The notes under the pieces are model-generated. The model did not search any database. It was not told the origin of the DNA and saw only the letters and a list, made by a program, of their open reading frames with translations. The position numbers and the translations under genes were made by a program. Shown here in pieces: positions 7,808 through 14,625 of a stretch of 30,439 bases of DNA. The first letter of the stretch is position 1. Every line of letters begins with the position of its first letter. The DNA comes from Caldifarciminota bacterium UBA2202 (lineage in GTDB: Bacteria; Hydrothermota; 32-111). Where the stretch lies: NCBI GenBank assembly GCA_002327905.1, contig DCUY01000013.1:1-30439 (forward strand), written 5' to 3'.

Positions 7808-8508
7808 TGGAATCTCTGTTTAATAATCTTTATACGTGGCTTACTCAGTCGATACTCTTCTCACTCATTGCATCTTTCATCTGGGGGCTTTTGAGCATAA
7901 TTCTCTCTCCCTGCCATCTTTCAAGCATACCTCTTCTCACAGCAGTGATAATGAGAGATAAAGAGATTACACATAAAAAATCACTTCTCTATTCCATTTT
8001 TTTCTCATTAGGAGTCTTTCTTTCAATAATAGTGCTTGGACTGGTAACTTCCATTTTGGGACGCATTTTGGGGGACATTGGAAAAGTAGGCAGTATCGCA
8101 GTCTCTTCTGTATTTATAATATTCGGTTTTGTCTTTCTTGATGTGATCAAACTCGACTTTCTTGATTTTTCCCTTGTAAAAAACATCAGTTCCAAGACGC
8201 GCCTCTCATCATTCGTAATAGGCTTTCTCTTCGGAATAGGAGTGGGTCCCTGCACATTTGGCTTCATGGCGCCTGTTCTGGCTCTCTCATTCAAAGTTGC
8301 AGGAACAAATTTTTTATACGCACTCTCATTGATTCTCATATTTGCTCTCGGCCATTCGATAGTGATAATACTCGGACTCTCGTTCATGACTTTTCTTTCA
8401 AAGACCCTTAAATGGTCTGCAGAGTCAAAATCTGCGCTTGTGATAAGGAGAATTTCAGGACTAATTCTCATACTCGCGGGAATTTATTCGATATTCAAAC
8501 TCTTTTAG
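7807..8508 (+). CDS. ccdA: CcdA/DsbD-type transmembrane thiol-electron transporter
   Basis: A 233-residue integral membrane protein with about six hydrophobic helices. The paired redox cysteines of the CcdA/DsbD core are present: Cys36 in ILSPCHLSSIPLL and Cys149 in GIGVGPCTFGFMAPVL, in the symmetrical positions expected. It would pass reducing equivalents from cytoplasmic thioredoxin to periplasmic thiol proteins, here most likely the lipoprotein encoded immediately upstream. The start is GTG 7807, overlapping the upstream TAG by one base. Translation is probably coupled, since the Shine-Dalgarno is weak. It is followed 8 bases later by the HdrA-N-like gene. Confidence 0.88.
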   Translation: MESLFNNLYTWLTQSILFSLIASFIWGLLSIILSPCHLSSIPLLTAVIMRDKEITHKKSLLYSIFFSLGVFLSIIVLGLVTSILGRILGDIGKVGSIAVSSVFIIFGFVFLDVIKLDFLDFSLVKNISSKTRLSSFVIGFLFGIGVGPCTFGFMAPVLALSFKVAGTNFLYALSLILIFALGHSIVIILGLSFMTFLSKTLKWSAESKSALVIRRISGLILILAGIYSIFKLF

Positions 8509-8516
8509 GAGGCAAA

Positions 8517-8876
8517 ATGAAAAAGAACATTGTAGTATTCTGCGTCTGCCAAGGCGATTGCCCTTTTTATAAAAAAGTAAACCTATATGAACTTGTAAGA
8601 AAGATAAGAAAGACAAACCTCGCTTATTTCGTGACAATCAATCTCAAATTATGCGAGAAAGACGGACTTAACTATCTTGAAACTCTAATTAAAAGCAAGG
8701 ATATAAATAACATAATAATTTCTGCATGCAACGCGGAAAATCAATCAGAGAAATTTATAAAAACCTTCAAAAAGTTTGCTTTCATCGAAACGAGTTTTCA
8801 TCCAATAGAAGTTCAGGGAAAAGACACAGCCAAAGTCTACAATGAAATAAAAGCAATTCTTAAGAAGCTCTCCTAA
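8517..8876 (+). CDS. Stand-alone cysteine-rich protein resembling the N-terminal domain of HdrA
   Basis: A 119-residue soluble protein. ATG 8517 is chosen because GGAGG lies directly before it; the longer upstream reading runs inside the ccdA gene. Cysteines are Cys9, Cys11, Cys15 (VFCVCQGDC), Cys46 (NLKLCEKDG) and Cys71 (IISACNAE). This order matches the N-terminal segment of heterodisulfide reductase subunit A, which carries CxC..., a central Cys before DG/PGQ, and VAACSPR. No flavin domain or ferredoxin CxxCxxCxxxC is attached. It may bind an Fe-S cluster or metalloid, or relay thiol electrons. The likeness is from recalled pattern and the function is inference. It sits between ccdA and the permease, with AAGGAG for the latter overlapping its stop. 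Confidence 0.65.
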   Translation: MKKNIVVFCVCQGDCPFYKKVNLYELVRKIRKTNLAYFVTINLKLCEKDGLNYLETLIKSKDINNIIISACNAENQSEKFIKTFKKFAFIETSFHPIEVQGKDTAKVYNEIKAILKKLS

Positions 8877-8885
8877 GGAGAAAAA

Positions 8886-10172
8886 ATGAACAGCTTAAAA
8901 AAATTATCAATTGTCATAGCAATCTTCGCACTGGCGTATTTTCTTCCTGCAACCAATCCGCGCCTGCTCGGAGCAATTCAGGAATCACTCATAATGCTGA
9001 AGGATTATGCTCAGAAGCATGTTATTCTATGCCTTGTGCCTGCTCTATTTATTGCCGGTGCCATTTCAATATTTATCTCAGGAAATGCAGTCATGAAATA
9101 TTTCGGAGCAAAAGCAAATAAGATTTTGGCATATCTTATAGCATCTGTTTCAGGCACAATTCTTGCCGTTTGTTCATGCACTGTTCTGCCGCTGTTTGCA
9201 GGAATTTATTCAAGAGGCGCAGGAATAGGACCTGCAACTGCATTTCTTTACTCAGGTCCGGCAATAAATATTCTGGCAATAATACTCACTGCAAAGATAT
9301 TGGGATTTGAGATGGGGTTTGCCAGAGCCATTGGAGCTGTTCTGTTTTCAATAGTCATAGGACTTCTGATGGAGATTACATTTAAGAATGAGAAGAGAGA
9401 GAGTAAAAACGAAATTATTTATGAAGAGAGTGAAGAAAAACAGCATTTATTGAAAAACGGACTCTTTTTTGCATCAATGGTCTTCATACTTATATTTGCC
9501 AACTGGGCGAACTCTGATAATGTATTTTTTCATTCAATTTATAATGTAAAATGGATTCTTGTATTTGTTTCTTATGCTCTGCTTAATTTTGTTTTAGTAA
9601 AATGGTTCAAAGTTAACATTCTGTATTCGGTGATATCCCTTATTCTTCCGCTTATTGCATTTTTCCTTTTCCCCTCACAGCCTCTTATAGCATTTGTGAT
9701 AGGAATAGTGTTGACAACAGTAACATCTCTTTTATCTTCAGAGGATTCCAAAATGTGGGTTGCATCAACAGAAACATACCTATACATGATACTTCCCTAT
9801 CTCTTCATAGGAGTTCTTGTTTCCGGATTCCTTCTCGGAATGCCGGGAAGCAACAAAGGCATAATTCCTGCAGAATGGATTTCAAATCTTGTTGGAGGCA
9901 ATTCTCTAAGAGCTAACTTCTTCGCATCAGTGGTCGGAGCATTCATGTATTTTGCCACATTGACTGAAGTGCCCATACTGCAATCTCTCATAGGAGCGGG
10001 AATGGGAAAGGGTCCTGCATTGGCTCTTCTGTTGTCAGGACCTGCTTTATCCCTGCCTTCAATGCTTGTGTTGATTAACATAATGGGAAAAAAGAAGACC
10101 TTTGTCTTCATTCTTTATGTCATCGTCCTCTCCACCATAGCCGGCCTAATCTTCGGTAAAATAATAATTTAG
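8886..10172 (+). CDS. ArsP/YraQ (DUF318) family permease, probable metalloid or metal exporter
   Basis: A 428-residue inner-membrane permease with two DUF318-type repeats. The diagnostic motif AVCSCTVLPLFAGIYSRG (Cys96, Cys98) and GPATAFLYSGPAIN lie in the first half. The second half repeats the layout with TLTEVPILQSLIGAG and KGPALALLLSGPALSLPS, where the cysteine pair is replaced by TEVP. A charged cytoplasmic linker (about 165-190) joins them. ArsP exports trivalent organoarsenicals; other family members export Cu or Zn. The arsR/arsC neighbours favour arsenic here, but the substrate is inference. ATG 8886 has AAGGAG, which overlaps the stop of the preceding gene. Its TAG is followed at once by a perfect inverted-repeat arm. 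Confidence 0.9.
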   Translation: MNSLKKLSIVIAIFALAYFLPATNPRLLGAIQESLIMLKDYAQKHVILCLVPALFIAGAISIFISGNAVMKYFGAKANKILAYLIASVSGTILAVCSCTVLPLFAGIYSRGAGIGPATAFLYSGPAINILAIILTAKILGFEMGFARAIGAVLFSIVIGLLMEITFKNEKRESKNEIIYEESEEKQHLLKNGLFFASMVFILIFANWANSDNVFFHSIYNVKWILVFVSYALLNFVLVKWFKVNILYSVISLILPLIAFFLFPSQPLIAFVIGIVLTTVTSLLSSEDSKMWVASTETYLYMILPYLFIGVLVSGFLLGMPGSNKGIIPAEWISNLVGGNSLRANFFASVVGAFMYFATLTEVPILQSLIGAGMGKGPALALLLSGPALSLPSMLVLINIMGKKKTFVFILYVIVLSTIAGLIFGKIII

Positions 10173-10174
10173 CT

Positions 10175-10205
10175 TGGGGACGGTGTATCATTTTTATCAC
10201 GATTT
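10175..10205 (+). repeat. Left arm of a 31-bp perfect inverted repeat
   Basis: The arm begins 3 bases after the permease stop with tGGGGACGGTGTATCA and ends ...ATCACGATTT. Its exact reverse complement is at 10453-10483, so the two arms bracket the mini-thioredoxin gene. The GGGGACGGT core is a motif I recognise from REP-like palindromes in many bacterial genomes. Confidence 0.9.
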
Positions 10206-10227
10206 AATCCAGTAAAAAGGAGTCATA

Positions 10228-10461
10228 ATGAAAATCGAAATTCTCGGAACAGGATGTCCAAAATGTAAAAAACTTGAAGAGAATACAAGAAAAGCAGTTG
10301 AAGAATTGAAGATTGATGCTGAGATAGTGAAAATAACTGACATTAAGGAGATTATGAAATACAAAGTCATGCTGACTCCTGCACTTGTTGTTGACGGAAA
10401 AGTAGTTCTCTCAGGCAGAGTTTTATCATCAGAAGGAATAAAACCTTTGCTGAAATCGTGA
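10228..10461 (+). CDS. Mini-thioredoxin/glutaredoxin-like protein (TM0996/MTH895 type)
   Basis: A 77-residue cytoplasmic thioredoxin-fold protein. Redox motif Cys10-Pro-Lys-Cys13 (LGTGCPKCKKLEEN) and cis-Pro in VMLTPALVVDGKV are typical of the small redox-active disulfide protein 2 family, which commonly accompanies DUF318 permeases. It could reduce ArsC or the permease cysteines. AAGGAG precedes ATG 10228. The last two codons and stop lie in the right arm of the inverted repeat, and the left arm lies just before its leader. It is therefore flanked symmetrically by repeats, unlike any other gene here. Confidence 0.92.
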   Translation: MKIEILGTGCPKCKKLEENTRKAVEELKIDAEIVKITDIKEIMKYKVMLTPALVVDGKVVLSGRVLSSEGIKPLLKS

Positions 10462-10483
10462 TAAAAATGATACACCGTCCCCA
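10453..10483 (+). repeat. Right arm of the 31-bp perfect inverted repeat
   Basis: Exact reverse complement of 10175-10205. It starts inside the penultimate codons of the mini-thioredoxin gene, contains its TGA, and ends in CACCGTCCCCa. It continues directly into a 22-bp tandem repeat with the same ACACCGTCCCC core. Confidence 0.9.
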
Positions 10484-10529
10484 TATAAAAGTTACACCGT
10501 CCCCAGATAAAAGTCCCCTTATAAAAGTT
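10472..10529 (+). repeat. 22-bp tandem repeat with ACACCGTCCCC core
   Basis: Two 22-bp units (10472-10493 and 10494-10515) read ACACCGTCCCCAtATAAAAGTt and ACACCGTCCCCAgATAAAAGTc. A third, shortened copy (GTCCCC...TATAAAAGTT) runs to 10529. Units are nearly identical. No gene is present between 10462 and 10575, and no rho-independent terminator is evident. Confidence 0.8.
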
Positions 10530-10575
10530 ACAGGAGACTTGACAATGTTGTAGAGGGGAAGTAAAATAAAAAGTT

Positions 10576-11400
10576 ATGAGATTTTTAATATTCAGCATTT
10601 TATGTTCGGTAATTGTAGCTAATCTTTTAAAGCTCTTCTCTATAGATAAAAGTATTTCAACTTTATATTTGTTTTTAGGCAATTACCTTGTGGCTTCAAT
10701 AATGGGATTTATATTTTCATTCAATACCGGTTATTCACTAAATCTGTCGGACATTATCCTGTCAATAATTTCAGGGCTCTTTTTTTTGCTTGGATTTATT
10801 TTCTTCATGAAGAACATTTCGGTAAACGGACTCTCCATCTCGGTCTCGACTTTCAGAATATCCCTGATAATACCTGTTATAGGATCTCTATTGCTTTTCA
10901 AAGAGTTTTTATCCATCGTCAATTATTTAGGTATAATTTTAATATTAATATCATTTCTTCTTCTTGGAGATGCAAAGAAACAATACAAAATCGGACTCTT
11001 GGTTCTGTTGTTTTTTATTGCGGGTTTCTCTGATTTTTTTCCGAGAATTTTCAAGCAGTACGGCCATCACAATCCTGACTCTTTGTTCCTTTTCTTAAAT
11101 TTTCTTTTCGCTTTTTTCTTTAATATAATCTTCATCGTGGCAAAAAAGGCAAAGTTTTCTTTTTCCTCTTTGATTTTCGGATTCTTTTTGGGTGTGCCGA
11201 ATTTTCTAACCACTCTTTTTTTGATGAAGGCATTTAATAATGTCCCCGCTACTCTTGCATATCCGATTCTCTCATCAGGTACGGTAATACTGACGATGTC
11301 ATCTGACTATTTATTTTGGAAGAAGAGATTCACTAAAAAAGAGTACTTTATTTATTCTTTAATACTGGCTGGTATAATTCTCACAGTCTTATCCTTTTGA
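10576..11400 (+). CDS. EamA/DMT-family membrane transporter
   Basis: A 274-residue, almost wholly hydrophobic protein with about nine or ten helices in two EamA-like halves. The first half ends with VSTFRISLIIPVIGSLLLFKEFLSIVNYLGIILILISFLLL; the second ends with ATLAYPILSSGTVILTMSSDYLFWKKRFTKKEYFIYSLILAGIILTVL. The pattern of a Pro-containing helix, then a short loop with E or K, then a final helix is that of drug/metabolite transporters. The substrate is unknown. Aromatic/Phe-rich helices are notable. The Shine-Dalgarno (GGGGAAG, about 15 bases upstream) is poorly spaced, so the start is moderately sure. It is convergent with the next gene, 21 bp apart. Confidence 0.85.
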   Translation: MRFLIFSILCSVIVANLLKLFSIDKSISTLYLFLGNYLVASIMGFIFSFNTGYSLNLSDIILSIISGLFFLLGFIFFMKNISVNGLSISVSTFRISLIIPVIGSLLLFKEFLSIVNYLGIILILISFLLLGDAKKQYKIGLLVLLFFIAGFSDFFPRIFKQYGHHNPDSLFLFLNFLFAFFFNIIFIVAKKAKFSFSSLIFGFFLGVPNFLTTLFLMKAFNNVPATLAYPILSSGTVILTMSSDYLFWKKRFTKKEYFIYSLILAGIILTVLSF

Positions 11401-11421
11401 CGGGTCTATCCCTCTTTGAAT

Positions 11422-12543
11422 CTATTTTATTTTATCTAATTCATCAGCTTCTATGATAAATCCCTTTGAATCATATTTGTATTCTTTCTTTTCGAGGAAG
11501 AACATCGGCACACCCTCCACTTTGAGCTGAGGAGGCGCTTTTTTTATTGAATCCTTGACTGAAGTGAAATACTCATTTTTAATGATATAGAAATAGTTGT
11601 CGCGTATTGACCTTGTAAATGCCAATCCGTTTTTATCAGCCATCGGTTTTCCTTTTGAATCCAGATTGAGATACGAAATAAGATATCCGTTTAAGTCATA
11701 AAAGTATTTTACTCCGTAAACACCAATACTGTTTGGCACAGGATTTCCATCCTTATCAAAGAAATAATCTGTTTTTATTGTAAGTTCGTTTGAATCGGCT
11801 CTTGCAGTGCGAATCTCGCAATAGCCGTATGCGCTGTTAATGTTGTTACTAAACACATCCTTGTATGCCTGATACACAACCTGCCCATTATCATTGTACT
11901 GGAATACTATTTTTTCTACTCCGTTTTTGTCCTTCTTCACATTGCCTTCTTTGTCTAACCGCGTCGAAACAACCTTGTCTATGCCTCCTTCATTTACAAA
12001 TTCAAGATAATATGTATTCACACCGTATAAATCTTCACACAAAAGTCCGTCCTTTGAATAGTTGCTCCATTCCATAGTGAAATCTTCTTTGTTAATAATC
12101 TTCCCTCCGTGCATCATCCTTGTAAAAGAATGAACAATTTTATACACAGATCCTCGCATCGAAACACTCTCTCCCAATGAATTGTATGCAGTATAAGTCA
12201 CTTCGGTCAGTTTGAAAGTATCCTTATCATTACAAACAGAATCACTTAATTCATAAATGCTGTCTTTATATTCTATTTTTAGTTTTGATATTCCTTTTCC
12301 AAATCCTGCAAAATTTCCAGCTATTTCATTCATTTTTGTAAGGGATCTTATCTCAACAGGCCTCTTTTCCTTATCGTACTTAAATTGAAAACACTCTATT
12401 TTCTTCGCCTCTCCTTCAACCACCTGCTGTACTCCGACAAACTCTCTGGATTTGTTTAGCTCCACAAACCTATAGTATTCCGCTTTTGCCTGAAGTATTA
12501 CAGTCGCTGATATCAATAAAAACAGAAGAATCATTTTTTTCAT
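11422..12543 (-). CDS. Secreted protein with YD-like glycine/aspartate repeats
   Basis: A 373-residue protein with a signal peptide (KKMILLFLLISATVILQAKA). The mature part contains irregular repeats of roughly 40 residues of the form LDxxGxxxxxxxGxxxxxxxYDxxGxxxxxxY. Examples are RLDKEGNVKKDKNGVEKIVF...YNDNGQVVY, FFDKDGNPVPNSIGVYGVKYFYDLNGYLISY and LDSKGKPMADKNGLAF. Similar repeat proteins occur in spirochaetes and other envelope-rich bacteria without a known role; likely an extracytoplasmic beta-repeat protein. RBS AAGGAG lies just before ATG 12543. It is the last gene of a minus-strand group whose upstream member is the broken hydrolase. No enzymatic motif is seen. Confidence 0.75.
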   Translation of the reverse strand: MKKMILLFLLISATVILQAKAEYYRFVELNKSREFVGVQQVVEGEAKKIECFQFKYDKEKRPVEIRSLTKMNEIAGNFAGFGKGISKLKIEYKDSIYELSDSVCNDKDTFKLTEVTYTAYNSLGESVSMRGSVYKIVHSFTRMMHGGKIINKEDFTMEWSNYSKDGLLCEDLYGVNTYYLEFVNEGGIDKVVSTRLDKEGNVKKDKNGVEKIVFQYNDNGQVVYQAYKDVFSNNINSAYGYCEIRTARADSNELTIKTDYFFDKDGNPVPNSIGVYGVKYFYDLNGYLISYLNLDSKGKPMADKNGLAFTRSIRDNYFYIIKNEYFTSVKDSIKKAPPQLKVEGVPMFFLEKKEYKYDSKGFIIEADELDKIK

Positions 12544-12565
12544 GCAAACTCCTTTTTTATTAAAG

Positions 12566-12586
12566 ACACAATTTTCTTAATTGTGT
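12566..12586 (-). repeat. Small hairpin at the end of the broken hydrolase gene
   Basis: Arms ACACAATT (12566-12573) and AATTGTGT (12579-12586) flank a 5-base loop and overlap the hydrolase stop codon. It is A/T-rich and lacks a clean T-run on the minus strand, so it may be only a weak attenuator before the next gene. Confidence 0.45.
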
Positions 12587-13500
12587 TTATTTATCCAGTG
12601 AATTATATCTTTGTAAATATCTTTTCTGTTTATTTCATTGATAAGCTCATGTCTGCAATCCGGATAGAAAAAAAGTTCTACATCTTTGACTGCGAATTTT
12701 TCATAAAGAGAAGCAACCCGCTTTACACCCTTTGTGAAATTGCCCACAGGGTCATCAGCTCCAGATATAAAATAAATCGATATTTCAGTGTTTGTCTTTT
12801 TTATTTCATGCAGTTTTGCAAATCTGAAGTAGCCGAATATCATGTCAAAATAGAATGATGCAGTAAATGGGCCTTCGCAGTAATTTTCATTTGCATAATT
12901 ATCTACTCTTTCTCTATCTCCGGAAAGCCATTCAAAGAGAGTAATCTTTGGATTGAATTTCGAATTGTATCCGTTATACTGAAGTTTGTAAATCAGATTG
13001 CTTCTGTGTCTCTCTCCAAAGAAGAGCATCTGCAGAAAAGCAATTTTCATTGCAATAAACTCTCCTAATGACGGGAGTCCGTTCGCACCTGATAATATTG
13101 CTCCATCGTATCCTGTATTGAATCTCTCCATATATCTCCTTAAAAGCATAGACCTCATAGAATACCCGAGTATGAATAATTTTCTCCCGGGATTCTCCTG
13201 CAATGCAATTTCAGAGACTCTTCTTGCATCAGAGACAAGCGACTCCCACTTGAACAATTCTCCAAGATATCAGTCCTCTTCTAAAGTTCCAGCAGTTCTG
13301 CCATGCCCTCTCTGGTCATGTATGTAAACCGCATACCCGTTCTTAACAAGAAAATCAATGAATTCCCCATACCTTCCGGAATGTTCAGCAATACCGTGGA
13401 TTATCTGCACTATCCCCCTTATTTCACCTGAAGGACATTGCTTTCTTAAAAAAAGTCTTTGACTCTTGTCAATCTCGATAAAAACAGTTTCGTGCTTCAC
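12577..13500 (-). pseudogene. Monoacylglycerol lipase/lysophospholipase-type alpha/beta hydrolase, interrupted by in-frame TGA
   Basis: Two collinear pieces in the same frame (13500-13270 and 13269-12577) form one alpha/beta hydrolase of about 308 codons. Piece one has the oxyanion and family motifs (VQIIHGIAEHSGRYGEFIDFL, YIHDQRGHGRTAG). A TGA at 13272-13270 (codon 77) sits where relatives usually have Gly in DLGYF-type text. Piece two continues with SLVSDARRV, the nucleophile elbow, the Asp loop (SGADDPVGN) and the His loop (DCRHELINE). The elbow is degenerate: relatives have GHSMGS, here GYSMRS, so Ser114 remains but both glycine-side contacts are lost. GTG 13500 overlaps the upstream stop. 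The nonsense change together with the damaged elbow indicates decay rather than recoding. Confidence 0.85.
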
Positions 13501-13841
13501 TTTTTCTTCCTCTCTTCTTCAAGCACTGTTTTGCATGACGGCACTATTACCATAAAATCCACAATTTTTTTGCACGGATACTCGGTGCATTTTCCGCAGT
13601 TTTTTGCCTTTTTTGAAATTGCGCATAACCGCATTTCGCACTCTTTGCAGTGAGCAAATAGCACAAGACTCTTTGATATACATCCGCCGCAATTTATGCT
13701 CTCCGGTTTTATTTCCGAATTGAACATCTTTGACCACTCTTTTGCAGTCTTTTTCCGCATATTTTTGTCGTTATTTTTATACGCTAAATACGCGGGACAT
13801 TCTGTGCATATTAATCCGCAAACTGCAATGATTCTTTTCAT
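13497..13841 (-). CDS. DUF3795 cysteine-rich protein
   Basis: A 114-residue protein. It opens with VCGLICTECPAYLAY, the CGLxCxxCPA signature of DUF3795, and continues with CGGCIS, HCKECEMRLCAISK and NCGKCTEYPCKKI. This gives about a dozen cysteines in paired spacings that probably hold zinc or Fe-S clusters. No function is established. AAGGAG precedes ATG 13841. Its TGA overlaps the GTG start of the broken hydrolase by 4 bases, so the two were translationally coupled. Confidence 0.88.
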   Translation of the reverse strand: MKRIIAVCGLICTECPAYLAYKNNDKNMRKKTAKEWSKMFNSEIKPESINCGGCISKSLVLFAHCKECEMRLCAISKKAKNCGKCTEYPCKKIVDFMVIVPSCKTVLEEERKKK

Positions 13842-13895
13842 AATTGCTCCTTTTTAGAAAACTTATTTTATCAAATGAATAAACATTTTTCCAGT

Positions 13896-14505
13896 TCATA
13901 GAAAAGAGTAAATCAGCATAAAGAATATTAATTGAGAAAAATAATATGAGCGTAACAATTTTGAATCCTTTTCATTGACTGCACCCCAAAGTATCATAGA
14001 AAATATAAATGCAATCATGAACCAAGCGGCATAATTCTGAAACGGACCAATTCCACCAATCATACTTCATAGCGACCGGCTCTATCAGTATATCGAGGAA
14101 TACAAGCATCACACCTGAAATAACTGATGACAGAAATCTGTTAGAAGCAATTGCTTTTGATACGGATAATGAACTTAATATCAGAACCAGCCAATTCAAA
14201 GCGATTATCGGAGGAACATTCATGAATTTGATTCCAAGAGACGCCCCGTATGAATAATCGCCGAATATGCGTCCGGTGCTTACTCCTGCAGATTCAATCG
14301 CAAATGTAGCCAAAAGAGTCGCAATTAGGTAAAGACAGCTCTTAAAACCAATCTCCAATCCTCTTAATGTAATGTAAATGCCTGTGGCAAGAAGAAAAAT
14401 AGGAGTCATGAATGTAAAAAAATCTTTGAACTGCATGATTGAATATCCGACAGCGCATGTGATAAATAATATGCATATAATCGGAATTTCAATTCTCTTT
14501 ATCAT
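13896..14505 (-). pseudogene. Carotenoid-biosynthesis protein (DUF422/CruF type), frameshifted near its C-terminus
   Basis: A polytopic membrane protein. In the first frame (14505 to about 14050) helices and the family text AIESAGVSTGRIFGDYSYG, VPPIIALNWLVLIL and LDILIEPVAMKYDWWNW are clear. DUF422 proteins then continue with an IPxQNYxAWFxxA helix. Here the first frame degenerates (SVSELCRLVHDC) and stops at 13972. The other frame from the same place reads GPFQNYAAWFMIAFIFSMILWG and continues with another helix to TGA at 13896. A 1-base insertion or 2-base deletion between about 14044 and 14060 explains this. Intact relatives hydrate carotenoid ends. No other carotenoid gene is in view, so loss of function is plausible. 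The start lacks a good Shine-Dalgarno. Confidence 0.82.
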
Positions 14506-14570
14506 GCTGAAATATTGAAATATTTATTGAGTAAAGTCAAGAGCATCCTTCTTTTTATTTCGAAAATCTC

Positions 14571-14598
14571 TTGAATTTATTTTTTATTGTGATAAAAT
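14571..14598 (+). promoter_or_regulatory. Sigma70-like promoter of the aminotransferase gene
   Basis: TTGAAT (14571-14576) and TAAAAT (14593-14598) are 16 bp apart. ATG 14626 with AAGGAG follows about 20 bases after the expected start site. The gap 14506-14625 is otherwise AT-rich and separates divergent genes. Confidence 0.5.
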
Positions 14599-14625
14599 TA
14601 TTAGAATTTAACTAAGGAGTGTAAA

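Noticed and set aside
8412..8516. Longer start for the HdrA-N-like gene
   Set aside because: This segment lies within the ccdA coding region and has no RBS, whereas ATG 8517 has GGAGG.
10472..10529. CRISPR array
   Set aside because: The repeats are directly adjacent without unique spacers, and no cas gene is present.
10197..10682. 161-codon minus-strand ORF
   Set aside because: It crosses both inverted-repeat arms and the mini-thioredoxin gene in antisense; the protein has no recognisable features.
13270..13272. In-frame TGA read as Gly (code 25) or selenocysteine
   Set aside because: Several intact genes here end in TGA (arsR, mini-thioredoxin, EamA, PHP protein) and no other gene has an internal TGA. 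The residue is not at a Cys position, and the same gene has a second lesion.
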